Source of the DNA: JAHFUI01 sp041485905
GTDB lineage: Bacteria > Acidobacteriota > Vicinamibacteria > Vicinamibacterales > CAVVIG01
NCBI GenBank assembly: GCA_041485905.1
Contig: JBGPKK010000049.1
Coordinates: 1 to 27,758, forward strand
DNA: 27,758 bases
Direction of reading: 5' to 3'
Made by a program: the position numbers and the translations under genes. The notes below the pieces were generated by a model. The model saw only the letters and a list, made by a program, of their open reading frames with translations. It was not told the DNA's origin and made no database searches. This document shows, piece after piece, positions 14,084 to 22,045 of the stretch. Position 1 is the stretch's first letter; each line of letters opens with the position of its first letter.

Positions 14084-15075
14084 CCCAGATTGACACACAC
14101 ACGACGCTGAAACTGACCAAACGGCTGCGCCGGCTCCGCACGTCGGCCGCGATGCGCGCGCTCGTCCAGGAAACGCGGTTGTCGCCTGAGATGTTCGTGC
14201 TGCCGCTGTTTGTGTGCGAAGGCGAGGGCGTCCGGCGTGAAGTGCCGTCGATGCCCGGCGTGCACAACCTGTCGGTCGATGAAGCCGTCCGCGAGGTCGA
14301 GGGCGCGAAGGGCGACGGCATCCGCAGCGTGCTGCTTTTCGGCATCCCCGATCGCAAGGACGACATCGGCTCGCTCGCCTACGATCCGGAAGCGCCGGTC
14401 CAGTCCGCCATCCGCGCGATCAAGCGCGAAGTCCCGGATGTGCTCGTGATCACCGACGTCTGCCTGTGCGAGTACACCGATCACGGGCACTGTGGCATCG
14501 TGATCGACGGTGAGATCGCGAACGACCCGAGCGTCGACCAACTGGTACGGGCGGCTGTTTCACACGCGGCCGCCGGCGCCGATATCGTCGCGCCTTCCGA
14601 CATGATGGACGGACGCGTGGGCGCGATCCGCGAGGCGCTCGACGAGCGCGGGTTCGATCACACCGCGATCATGTCGTACGCAGCGAAGTACTGCTCCGCC
14701 TTCTACGGGCCGTTCCGCGATGCCGCCGGATCGACGCCGCAGTTCGGCGACCGCAAGACCCATCAGATGGACCCGGCCAACGTCCGCGAGGCGCTGCGCG
14801 AGGTCGAACAGGACATCGAGGAAGGCGCCGACATCGTCATGATCAAACCGGCGCTGCCGTATCTCGATGTGATCGCCCGCGTGAAAGATGCGTACGGCTA
14901 CCCCACCGCCGCGTACCACGTGAGCGGAGAGTATTCGATGCTGAAGGCGGCGGTGAAAAACGGCTGGCTCGACGAGCGGCGGGCGATGCTCGAGTCGCTG
15001 ACGGCGATTCGCCGCGCCGGTGCCGACATCATCATCACGTACTACGCGCGGGAAGCCGCTCGAGCCATCGGCTAG
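14080..15075 (+). CDS. hemB: Delta-aminolevulinic acid dehydratase (porphobilinogen synthase)
   Basis: HemB condenses two 5-aminolevulinates to porphobilinogen. The 331-residue protein shows both Schiff-base lysines: K203 in SYAAKYCSAFYGPFRDAA and K256 in DIVMIKPALPYLD. It has the zinc-type metal site C128-L-C130-EYTDHGH-C138, so it is a cysteine-rich, Zn-dependent form rather than the Mg-only form. The length is normal for the family. The ATG overlaps the end of the cobA-hemD fusion. Downstream, instead of hemL directly, come about 650 bp containing a broken gene pair. Confidence 0.97.
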   Translation: MTQIDTHTTLKLTKRLRRLRTSAAMRALVQETRLSPEMFVLPLFVCEGEGVRREVPSMPGVHNLSVDEAVREVEGAKGDGIRSVLLFGIPDRKDDIGSLAYDPEAPVQSAIRAIKREVPDVLVITDVCLCEYTDHGHCGIVIDGEIANDPSVDQLVRAAVSHAAAGADIVAPSDMMDGRVGAIREALDERGFDHTAIMSYAAKYCSAFYGPFRDAAGSTPQFGDRKTHQMDPANVREALREVEQDIEEGADIVMIKPALPYLDVIARVKDAYGYPTAAYHVSGEYSMLKAAVKNGWLDERRAMLESLTAIRRAGADIIITYYAREAARAIG

Positions 15076-15299
15076 TCCTCCCGTCTTTTCTCTCGCGCGC
15101 AACGCATTCTGATCGCCTTCGCGCGTATCCAAGGCGGGAGGCGGCCGGATTCCCACCGTCGCGGCGGGCGCATGCAGGAAGACGGTGTTCGGGGTACCAC
15201 GGAGAAGCGAAGGCCGAGGACCGTGACGCTCCCCTGTTTCATCGCCGGGACGAATTGGAAGGCAATGTCGTATTCTTGTGTCTTCAAGGTTGGTTAATT
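15076..15299. other. Non-coding stretch between hemB and the broken DUF2442 gene
   Basis: This is 224 bp with no recognisable gene, RNA or hairpin terminator. It contains G+C-rich imperfect repeats around 15129-15175 (GGCGGGAGGCGG, CGTCGCGGCGGGCGCATG). The minus strand has a short open frame of 71 codons that I do not recognise and do not call. The last ~50 bases are less G+C-rich than the surroundings and lead directly into the DUF2442 start. It may be a remnant of whatever arrived with the DUF2442/DUF4160 pair. Confidence 0.4.
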
Positions 15300-15583
15300 A
15301 TGCCGACACCCGTCGAAGTCAAGGCGCTCGCGAACTACCGGATCTGGCTGCGATACGACGACGGTATCGAGGGGGAGATCGACCTCTCCGACTTGGCCGG
15401 ACGCGGTGTCTTCAAGGCATGGAACGACTCGACGTTCTACGGATCGGTTCGGATCGGATCTCACGGGCCATCGAATGGGGAGCCGACATTGACCTGTGTC
15501 CAGACGCGATGTACATGCGATTGACGGGAAAGTCGCCGGAGGAGGTCTTCCCTGCTCTGCGGCCAGCGCACGTAGATGCCTGA
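15300..15583 (+). pseudogene. DUF2442-family protein, frameshifted
   Basis: From the ATG at 15300 the frame reads MPTPVEVKALANYRIWLRYDDG then EIDLSDLAGRGVFKAWND, a clear DUF2442 N-terminus of about 55 residues, and then degenerates. The expected continuation (AIEWGADIDLCPDAMYMRL then TGKSPEEVF) appears in another frame and ends at 15583. Adding one G to the GGG at 15465-15467 restores a complete protein of about 94 residues. A single-base deletion, or a base-calling error in a G run, explains it. DUF2442 proteins commonly precede DUF4160 proteins, and the pair has been suggested to be toxin-antitoxin-like. The partner follows here, also damaged. Confidence 0.85.
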
Positions 15584-15701
15584 GATTTGCCGCTTCTACG
15601 GGATCGTCATCAAGATGTACTTCGCAGATCACGCCCCGCCCCATTTTCACGCGGAGTACTCAGAACACGAAGCGAGGATCGCGATCAACGTGCCTTCGTG
15701 A
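15576..15701 (+). pseudogene. DUF4160-family protein, C-terminally truncated
   Basis: The ATG at 15576 overlaps the DUF2442 stop by eight bases, the usual arrangement of this pair. The frame gives 41 residues, MPEICRFYGIVIKMYFADHA then PPHFHAEYSEHEARIAIN, the hallmark of DUF4160 including the PPHFHA motif, and then stops at 15699-15701. Family members are about 80-90 residues, so the second half is missing. No remnant of it is visible in any frame before hemL begins 30 bases later, which points to a deletion rather than a frameshift. It is too short to be called by most gene finders. Confidence 0.82.
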
Positions 15702-15731
15702 TAAACAGACCCGGCTGAAGCCCCGAGACTC

Positions 15732-17018
15732 ATGCGAACCAAACGATCAGCCCAGTTGTTCGCGCGCGCCCAACTGATCCTGCCGGGGGGCGTCGACAGC
15801 CCGGTCCGCGCGTTCAAGGCCGTCGGCGCGTCGCCGCTCTTCATCAAGCGCGCATACGGCGCCCGCCTCGAGGATGTGGACGGCAACCGGTTCATCGACT
15901 ACGTGATGTCATGGGGCCCGCTCATCCACGGCCATGCGCCGCGCGGGCTCGTGACGGTGCTGAAAAGGGCCGTCGCCCACGGCACGAGCTACGGCGCGCC
16001 GAGCCCGCTCGAAGTCGACCTAGGCGAACGCGTCAGGCGCCTCATGCCCTCGCTCGAGCGCGTGCGCTTCGTGAACTCGGGGACCGAGGCCGCCATGAGC
16101 GCGATCCGCGTCGCGCGCGCGGCGACGGCACGGGAGCGCATCATCAAGTTCGAAGGCTGCTACCACGGCCACGCCGATCCATTTCTCGTCCAGGCCGGCT
16201 CCGGCGCCCTGACCCTGGGGGTCCCCACGAGCCCGGGCGTCACGCGAGCGGCGGTCGCCGACACGCTCGTCGCGACCTACAACGATCTCGATTCCGTCCA
16301 TCGGCTGTTCGACGCCAACCGCGACCGGATCGCGGCGCTCATCGTCGAGCCGATCGCCGGCAACATGGGCGTCGTCCCGCCAGCCGATGGATTTCTCCGC
16401 GCCCTGCGGGAGGTGTGCTCCGCGCACGGCGCGATCCTCATCTTCGACGAAGTCATTTCAGGATTTCGCGCGGCACGCGGCGGCGCTCAGGCCATCTACG
16501 GCGTGCGTCCGGATCTGACCTGTCTGGGCAAGATCATCGGCGGCGGTCTGCCGGTCGGCGCGTACGGCGGACGGGCGGATTTGATGGAGCTGGTCGCCCC
16601 GGCCGGACCCGTGTATCAGGCGGGAACGCTGTCGGGAAATCCGCTGGCGATGGCCGCGGGCATCTGGAGCCTGAGCCGGCTGACGCCGCGGCTGTATTCG
16701 TCGCTTCGGGAGCTCGGATCGCGTCTCGCCTCGGGCCTGGCCCTGGCGGCGCGCGACCGAGGTGTCGCGCTTCAGGTCAACGCGGCCGGGTCGCTGCTGA
16801 CGCCGTTCTTCACCAACCGGCCGGTCCGGGATTTTCAATCGGCGACCAGCGCCGACACGAATCAATATGCCGCGTTTTTTCGGGGGATGCTTGCGCGAGG
16901 CGTCTATCCGCCGCCGTCACAGTTCGAGGCGTGGTTCCTCTCCGACGCGCACACGGTGAAGGATGTCGACAAGACGATCGAGGCCGCGCGTGGAGCGATG
17001 AAGGACGCGGCCCGGTAG
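15732..17018 (+). CDS. hemL: Glutamate-1-semialdehyde 2,1-aminomutase
   Basis: HemL is a PLP enzyme that converts glutamate-1-semialdehyde to 5-aminolevulinate, completing the C5 pathway begun by HemA. The 428-residue protein contains the N-terminal LILPGGVDSPVRAFKAVG, VRFVNSGTEAAMSAIRVARA, EGCYHGHAD, LIFDEVISGFR (Asp239 to the PLP nitrogen) and the PLP lysine K267 in CLGKIIGGGLPVGAYGG, followed by GTLSGNPLAMAAG. Length and start fit the family. It is separated from hemB by the broken DUF2442/DUF4160 pair; otherwise it would complete the contiguous heme operon. Its stop is 11 bp from the stop of the convergent rseP. Confidence 0.97.
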   Translation: MRTKRSAQLFARAQLILPGGVDSPVRAFKAVGASPLFIKRAYGARLEDVDGNRFIDYVMSWGPLIHGHAPRGLVTVLKRAVAHGTSYGAPSPLEVDLGERVRRLMPSLERVRFVNSGTEAAMSAIRVARAATARERIIKFEGCYHGHADPFLVQAGSGALTLGVPTSPGVTRAAVADTLVATYNDLDSVHRLFDANRDRIAALIVEPIAGNMGVVPPADGFLRALREVCSAHGAILIFDEVISGFRAARGGAQAIYGVRPDLTCLGKIIGGGLPVGAYGGRADLMELVAPAGPVYQAGTLSGNPLAMAAGIWSLSRLTPRLYSSLRELGSRLASGLALAARDRGVALQVNAAGSLLTPFFTNRPVRDFQSATSADTNQYAAFFRGMLARGVYPPPSQFEAWFLSDAHTVKDVDKTIEAARGAMKDAAR

Positions 17019-17029
17019 AGCTCCTCCCG

Positions 17030-18358
17030 TCAGCGCCAGGGCATGAGGCGCTCGATCCAACTGATCCGGGTCAGATCGTTGTAGATGACCGTGACCATCA
17101 GCATCATCAGGACGACGAAGCCGGCCAGCAGCATCTTTTCTTTGACGCGGAGGCTGAAATCGCGGCCGGCGAGCCCCTCGAGCGCCATGATGAAGATGTG
17201 GCCGCCGTCGAGAATCGGGATCGGCAGGAGGTTGAGAAGGCCCAGGTTCAGGCTGATCATCGCCATCAGGCTGAGGAGCGCAATCAAGCCGAGCTGCGCC
17301 GATTCACCCGAGAGCTGCGCAATCGCCAGCGGTCCCATCAGTTGTTTCGGCGACGTTTCCCGCGTGACGAGACCCCAGACGGTCTGAACGATCAGTCCCG
17401 CATTCTGCACGTTCCTGCGCCAGCTCATACCGATGGCTTCGAGCGCCGTCGGGTTGATGCTCCTGGTATCGGGCACCGGTATGACGCCAAGCCATCCGTT
17501 CTTGCCTTTCTTGCCAGGCGTTACGGTGATGGTCTGCGGCGCCCCGCCACGCACAATCGAGACGGCCATCGGCTGTTCAGGATGCTTGGCGATGGCATCC
17601 CTGAACTGAAAATCGAAGGTGATCGGCTGTCCGTCGACGGCCACGATGACATCGCCTGCTTTGAGCCCGCTTCGCTCGCCCGGTTCACCCGGGTTCACCT
17701 GCAGCAGATGCGGGTGCACATTCGGCAGGACGCCAATCTCGCCGTACTCGATGCGGCTCTGCCCGGCCCATGCCGTCGCGGGGGTGACCCGGGGCGTCAT
17801 GACGCGGCCATCGCGCAACAGTTCCATCGAGATCTCGCGATCCGGCCGCGAGCCGACGGTAATCAGGAAGGCTTCCCACGTCGCGACGGTGTGGCCGGCA
17901 ACGGAGAGAATGCGATCGCCGGCCCGGATGTCGGCCTTCTCCGCCGGCGAACCCGCGGCGACGACGCCGACGACCGGCGGTTGATCCTCGTATGCGGGAA
18001 CTTCGGCGCCTCGATACAGCACGACCGCCGTGAGCACGAATGCCAGGATCAGATTCATGGCCGGGCCCATGATCAGCACCTGGAAGCGCTGCCACTTCGT
18101 CTTCGACAGGAACTCATCGTCGCGGCCGGAGCGGGCTTCCTCCGGATTCTCGCCGGCCATCTTCACGTAGCCCCCCAGGGGCAGCGCGCCGATGCCGTAC
18201 TCCGTATCGCCTCGACGGAAGCTGATGATGGTCGGGTTGAAGCCGAGCTGGAATTTCAGCACGCGGATGCCGACCCGCTTCGCCGCAAGGAAATGGCCGA
18301 GCTCGTGCACGAACACGAGCACCCCTAGAACGAACCCAAAGGCCAAAAGTGTTGTCAC
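17030..18358 (-). CDS. rseP: RIP metalloprotease (site-2 protease family)
   Basis: RseP-type proteases cleave membrane-anchored anti-sigma factors within the inner membrane. The 442-residue protein has the zinc motif H18-E-L-G-H22 in the first helix, GALPLGGYVKMAGE, two PDZ regions (about 118-205 and 205-290, with GSPAEKADIRAGDRI and GERSGLKAGDVIVAVDG), and the second zinc-ligand motif NLLPIPILDGGHI near the C-terminus. Initiation is at GTG 18358, with the Shine-Dalgarno GAGG overlapping the stop of dxr. It is the last gene of the pyrE-truA-uppS-cdsA-dxr-rseP run, and the dxr/cdsA/uppS neighbourhood is typical of this protease. Confidence 0.96.
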   Translation of the reverse strand: MTTLLAFGFVLGVLVFVHELGHFLAAKRVGIRVLKFQLGFNPTIISFRRGDTEYGIGALPLGGYVKMAGENPEEARSGRDDEFLSKTKWQRFQVLIMGPAMNLILAFVLTAVVLYRGAEVPAYEDQPPVVGVVAAGSPAEKADIRAGDRILSVAGHTVATWEAFLITVGSRPDREISMELLRDGRVMTPRVTPATAWAGQSRIEYGEIGVLPNVHPHLLQVNPGEPGERSGLKAGDVIVAVDGQPITFDFQFRDAIAKHPEQPMAVSIVRGGAPQTITVTPGKKGKNGWLGVIPVPDTRSINPTALEAIGMSWRRNVQNAGLIVQTVWGLVTRETSPKQLMGPLAIAQLSGESAQLGLIALLSLMAMISLNLGLLNLLPIPILDGGHIFIMALEGLAGRDFSLRVKEKMLLAGFVVLMMLMVTVIYNDLTRISWIERLMPWR

Positions 18359-18368
18359 ACCGGAATCC

Positions 18369-19535
18369 TCAGACCTTCAATTCTACCCCGCGCGCGATCT
18401 CTTGAGAATATTCGCGGGCCCATCGGTCAACCCTGCGGACGGCGGCCAGCGTGGGAACCTCAGCGGGCTGATGGGCGTCCATCGTGCGCTCGATCACCTC
18501 GGCGATGGATGTGAATCCGATGCGCCCGTCCAGGAATCTCTTGACCGCGACCTCGTTGGCCGCGTTGAGGACGACCGGAAGGCTGCGCGCCGCGTCGAGG
18601 GCGCGATACGCAAGGCGCAGGCACGGAAACGCCTGCGTATCGGGCACATCGAAATCGAGGCGGCCGGCGCGTGCGAGATCGAGCGACGGCAACAGGGCCG
18701 TCCAACGGTCCGGATACGAGAACGCGTACTGAATCGGCAGCCGCATATCCGTCACGCCCATCTGCGCGATGATCGAGCCGTCGGTGAGCTCGACCATCGA
18801 ATGGACGATCGACTGTGGGTGCACGACCACGTCGATCTGATCGGCGCGGACGCCGAAGAGCCAGTGCGCCTCGATGACTTCGAGGCCCTTGTTCATCAGC
18901 GTCGCCGAATCGATGGTGATCTTGCGGCCCATCCGCCACGTCGGATGCTTCAGCGCGTCCTGGGCGGTGACCCCCGACAATTGAGCCGGCGAGCGGCCGC
19001 GAAACGGTCCGCCCGATGCGGTCAGGATCACGCGCCTGAGCTCCGACAGGTTCCGGCCGTGGAGACACTGATGGATGGCGTTGTGCTCGCTGTCCACCGG
19101 CAGCATCGCAACGTCGTTGCGCCGCGCCGCCTCGGTGACGAGGCCGCCGGCCATGACGAGGACTTCCTTGTTGGCAATCGCGACGCTCTTGCGGTGCTCG
19201 ATGGCGGCGAGCACCGCTTCGAGACCGTCGGTGCCTGAGGAGGCGCACAGGACAAGATCGACGTCCGGGTGCGAAGCCACGGCGACCAGCCCGTCGCGGC
19301 CCACGCCGATCTCGCCGGGGGCGGCCGCGCCAGTGTGCGTCAATCGATCGATGGCGGCAGGCGAGGCCATGGCGGCGACGCGCGGGCGATAGCGCGCGAT
19401 CTGCGCACCGAAAAGCTCGGCGTTCTCGCCCGCGGCGAGGCCGACCACCTGCAGCCGATCGGGATGCGCGTCGACAACCGCCAGCGCGCTCTGGCCGATG
19501 GAGCCGGTCGAACCGAGAATGGCGATTCGCTTCAC
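18369..19535 (-). CDS. dxr: 1-deoxy-D-xylulose 5-phosphate reductoisomerase
   Basis: Dxr makes 2-C-methyl-D-erythritol 4-phosphate in the MEP isoprenoid pathway. The 388-residue protein (GTG start at 19535) has the NADPH motif ILGSTGSIG, ANKEVLVMAGG, metal ligands D148 and E150 in LPVDSEHNAIHQCL, and substrate residues in ILTASGGPFR (S174), H197, K216 and E219 within MGRKITIDSATLMNKGLEV. The frame is open far upstream across cdsA, but the GTG eight bases after the cdsA stop gives the normal N-terminus. Its product feeds the undecaprenyl diphosphate made by UppS two genes upstream. Confidence 0.97.
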   Translation of the reverse strand: MKRIAILGSTGSIGQSALAVVDAHPDRLQVVGLAAGENAELFGAQIARYRPRVAAMASPAAIDRLTHTGAAAPGEIGVGRDGLVAVASHPDVDLVLCASSGTDGLEAVLAAIEHRKSVAIANKEVLVMAGGLVTEAARRNDVAMLPVDSEHNAIHQCLHGRNLSELRRVILTASGGPFRGRSPAQLSGVTAQDALKHPTWRMGRKITIDSATLMNKGLEVIEAHWLFGVRADQIDVVVHPQSIVHSMVELTDGSIIAQMGVTDMRLPIQYAFSYPDRWTALLPSLDLARAGRLDFDVPDTQAFPCLRLAYRALDAARSLPVVLNAANEVAVKRFLDGRIGFTSIAEVIERTMDAHQPAEVPTLAAVRRVDRWAREYSQEIARGVELKV

Positions 19536-19543
19536 GGCCTGCT

Positions 19544-20341
19544 CTACACCCTGATGAATCGGCCGACCAGATAGTAAAACGGCGCCGCAAAGAGCAGCGC
19601 GTCGATCCGATCGAGGACGCCGCCGTGGCCGGGAATAATCGTCGAGCTGTCTTTTACGCCGGCGCTTCGCTTGAGCATCGATTCGAACAGATCGCCGGCG
19701 ATCCCGACCGCGACGATGGCCGCGCCCAGGGCAACGCGTGCGATCACCGGAACCGACGGCAACCACCACGCGCCGACGACGACGAACACGGCCGTGCCGA
19801 ACACGACGCCTCCAATCGCCCCTTCGATCGTCTTCTTCGGACTGATCCTCGGCGCGAGAAGCCGGCGGCCGGCCAGCCGCCCCGTGTAGTACTGCGCCGT
19901 ATCGCTCACAATCACCGTCAGCATGAGCAGAGACAGCGGCGCCGGGCCCGCGCTCTCGCGAATCGCCACGATCGCGCCGATGGGGATCGCCAGATAGATC
20001 GACGGAAACAGCGACCCCGACACGTATGTGAGCGCGTCGGACCCGCCGCGCCAGGTGCTCAGCGCGACGATCCCCGTGACGATCAGCACGGCCATCAGGA
20101 TCACGTCGGCTGAATCGCGGGCGCTGATGATTTGAGAGAACGTCGCGAGCGTCAGCAGTGCGCTCGCGACGGTCGGCCAGTGCGGCACGCGGACGCCGCT
20201 CGTGGTGAAGAGTGCGATGAGCTCCTCCACCGCCGCAAACAGCACGGCAAACGCCACAGCCTCGACCACCACAAGCGGCGCGAGCCACACGACGGCGGCG
20301 GCGAGAACGATGAGCGCCGCGCCGCTCAGCACGCGTGTCAT
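19544..20341 (-). CDS. cdsA: Phosphatidate cytidylyltransferase (CDP-diacylglycerol synthase)
   Basis: This is an integral membrane enzyme making CDP-diacylglycerol from phosphatidate and CTP. The 265-residue protein has about seven to eight predicted helices and the family signature near the C-terminus: GDLFESMLKRSAGVKDSS then PGHGGVLDRIDALL, preceded by SPKKTIEGAIGG. The ATG at 20341 (MTRVLSGAALIVLA) is chosen over an in-frame ATG 18 codons upstream because it starts just before the first helix and does not overlap uppS. It lies 13 nt after uppS and 8 nt before dxr. Confidence 0.95.
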   Translation of the reverse strand: MTRVLSGAALIVLAAAVVWLAPLVVVEAVAFAVLFAAVEELIALFTTSGVRVPHWPTVASALLTLATFSQIISARDSADVILMAVLIVTGIVALSTWRGGSDALTYVSGSLFPSIYLAIPIGAIVAIRESAGPAPLSLLMLTVIVSDTAQYYTGRLAGRRLLAPRISPKKTIEGAIGGVVFGTAVFVVVGAWWLPSVPVIARVALGAAIVAVGIAGDLFESMLKRSAGVKDSSTIIPGHGGVLDRIDALLFAAPFYYLVGRFIRV

Positions 20342-20354
20342 GGGCCCAGCCGTG

Positions 20355-21146
20355 TCACTTGTAGATGGCTGCCACCGGCGGCGTGTGGATGCCACCGTAA
20401 CGGCGATCGCGCTTCTGGTAGGCCAGGATGGCTTCGAGCAGATGCCGGCGCCGAAAATCCGGCCAGAGCGTCTCGGTCACCCAGATTTCCGAGTACGCAA
20501 TCTGCCACAGCAGGAAATTGCTGACGCGCATCTCGCCGCTGGTGCGAATCAGCAGATCGGGATCGGGTTGACCGGCGGTGTACAGAAAGTCACCGAACCG
20601 CTGCTCGTCCAGTTCGTCGGCGGCAACGCCCGCCGCAATCGCGCGCCGCGCGGCGTCGACGATCTCGGCGCGCCCGCCGTAGTTCAGCGCGATGTTGAAT
20701 TGCATGCCGGTGTTGCCGGCGGTCTGGCGGATGCCGATGTCGAGCTCGTGCCGGACATCGGCCGACAGCTCCTCTGAGCGCCCGATCACGTGAAACCTGA
20801 TGTTGTTCCGCAGCAGCGTGCTGAGCTCGAGCCGCAGGTAGCGCTTCAGCAGCGTCATCAGCGTGTTGACTTCGGTCCGCGGGCGCTTCCAGTTCTCGAC
20901 CGAAAACGCATACAGCGTGAGCACGTCGATGCCCACACGCGCCGACGATTCGACGACGTCGCGGACTGAATCGATGCCGGCCCGGTGGCCTTCGACGCGC
21001 GGGAGGTGACGCTGGGCGGCCCAGCGCCCGTTGCCGTCCATGATGATCGCGACGTGGGCCGGCAGCCGGTCGAAATCGATTCGACGCGCCAGCGTTTCGT
21101 CGGGCGATCCTGGCGGAATCCAGGCCAGGAGCTGGTCAAGCGACAT
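20355..21146 (-). CDS. uppS: Isoprenyl transferase (undecaprenyl diphosphate synthase)
   Basis: The 263-residue cis-prenyltransferase makes the undecaprenyl diphosphate carrier for peptidoglycan and glycan assembly. It shows HVAIIMDGNGRWA with catalytic Asp37, EGHRAG, LTLYAFSVENWKRP, FNIALNYGGRAEI, and the C-terminal LLIRTSGEMRVSNFLLWQ plus AYSEIWVTETLWPDF. All substrate-binding motifs are intact. A GAGG about nine nt before the ATG can serve as Shine-Dalgarno. The gene follows truA after 40 bp. Confidence 0.97.
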   Translation of the reverse strand: MSLDQLLAWIPPGSPDETLARRIDFDRLPAHVAIIMDGNGRWAAQRHLPRVEGHRAGIDSVRDVVESSARVGIDVLTLYAFSVENWKRPRTEVNTLMTLLKRYLRLELSTLLRNNIRFHVIGRSEELSADVRHELDIGIRQTAGNTGMQFNIALNYGGRAEIVDAARRAIAAGVAADELDEQRFGDFLYTAGQPDPDLLIRTSGEMRVSNFLLWQIAYSEIWVTETLWPDFRRRHLLEAILAYQKRDRRYGGIHTPPVAAIYK

Positions 21147-21186
21147 GCACCAGAACCTCTACAGTAAACGTTGATTGTAAAAGGTT

Positions 21187-21987
21187 TCAGCGCCCAGTCG
21201 CAAGCAAGCTCTCGTCGTATTCGACCGCGACGAGCACCAGTCCCTGCGCCGGCGCCGTTGGCCCGGCCCGCGTGCGATCCCCTCCATCGAGGACCTCGCG
21301 CATCCACTCGATCGGCCGGCGCCCGCGCCCGATCTCGACGAGGGTCCCGACGATATTGCGCACCATGTGGCGAAGGAATCCACTGCCCAGGATTTCGTAG
21401 ATGACCAGCGCCCGATCGCAGGCCTGAAGGCCTGCGCCACATTCCCCGGCGACGCCGCATTCCACACGCGACGCGAACACCTCGCGCTCGGTCGAGCGCG
21501 TGGTGCCGCTGGCGGCTTTGAACGCCGCGAAGTCGTGACGCCCCTCAATCAGCCTGGCGCCCGCCGCCATCGCCGGTCGATCCAGCGGTTCGACCACGTG
21601 CCACGCGAAGGCGCGTTCGAACGGGCTGACGACGTTGGCATTCCAGATGCGATACCGATAGGTCTTCCTGCTCGCGACGAACCGCGCGTGGAAGCTGTCC
21701 CGCACCTGATCGGCAGCCACGACGCGGATGCTCTCGGGAAGCGTTGCATTGAGCGCGCGCACGAGCGCGTCAGGCTCGATCGCACGCGTGAGGGAGAAAC
21801 TCGCCACTTGCCCGAGCGCGTGCACGCCCGCATCGGTCCGGCCGGCGCCGGCAACGCTGACCGCGGCCTGATCGATCTGGCCGAGCGCGTCTTCGATCAG
21901 ACCTTGAATCGACACGCCCGCCGCCTGACGCTGCCAACCGACGAAATCGGTGCCGTCGTAGGCGAGGGTGATCTTGAAGGTACCCAT
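21187..21987 (-). CDS. truA: tRNA pseudouridine(38-40) synthase with repeat-derived insert
   Basis: TruA converts uridines at positions 38-40 of the tRNA anticodon arm to pseudouridine. The 266-residue protein has ITLAYDGTDFVGWQRQ, the catalytic Asp52 in GAGRTDAGVHALGQV, FHARFVASRKTYRYRI, FAAFKAASG and GFLRHMVRNIVGTLVEIG. Residues ~180-190 (ECGAGLQACDR) are translated palindromic-repeat DNA lying just before the beta strand that leads to GFLRHMVR, in a naturally variable stretch. The enzyme is probably active. It lies between pyrE and uppS in one transcription direction. Confidence 0.95.
   Translation of the reverse strand: MGTFKITLAYDGTDFVGWQRQAAGVSIQGLIEDALGQIDQAAVSVAGAGRTDAGVHALGQVASFSLTRAIEPDALVRALNATLPESIRVVAADQVRDSFHARFVASRKTYRYRIWNANVVSPFERAFAWHVVEPLDRPAMAAGARLIEGRHDFAAFKAASGTTRSTEREVFASRVECGVAGECGAGLQACDRALVIYEILGSGFLRHMVRNIVGTLVEIGRGRRPIEWMREVLDGGDRTRAGPTAPAQGLVLVAVEYDESLLATGR
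21418..21449. repeat. Palindromic repeat inserted in truA (family B)
   Basis: GCAGGCCT-GA-AGGCCTGC (21418-21435) is an 8-2-8 palindrome followed by GCCACATTC. The right flank matches the elements in nuoL. Relative to the nuoL copy GCAGGGCT-CA-AGCCCTGC, both arms differ at the same paired position (G:C against C:G), so base pairing is kept. Here it is translated as ECGAGLQAC; in nuoL the same DNA is read as NVAQGLSPA, a different frame. Confidence 0.8.
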
Positions 21988-22045
21988 CAGCTCAACACAC
22001 AGGACAGGGTCTTACCTTCGTGTCCTTAGTGCCCATTGTGTTCGA
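21988..22045. repeat. Degenerate short repeat between pyrE and truA
   Basis: In the sense (minus-strand) direction the gap contains GGGCACTAA, GGACACGAA and GGTAAGACC in succession, a degenerate 9-nt period. ACACAGGACAGGG-like sequence sits next to the truA start. No Shine-Dalgarno, hairpin or promoter is clear. Confidence 0.45.

Noticed and set aside
15072..15287. A 71-codon minus-strand open frame between hemB and the DUF2442 remnant
   Set aside because: No recognisable family, an unlikely composition (many Arg, Pro and Trp), and no ribosome site; left as unassigned sequence.
17019..17029. Bidirectional terminator between hemL and rseP
   Set aside because: The gap is 11 bases with no inverted repeat or T-run.
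15911..18328. An 805-codon plus-strand open frame crossing hemL and the antisense of rseP
   Set aside because: The first part is a frame-shadow of hemL and the second is the complement of rseP. Composition is Arg/Asp-rich and without motifs.
19536..20288. N-terminal extension of dxr by about 250 codons
   Set aside because: It is entirely within cdsA in another frame, and Dxr's NADPH motif begins at residue 6 from the GTG at 19535.
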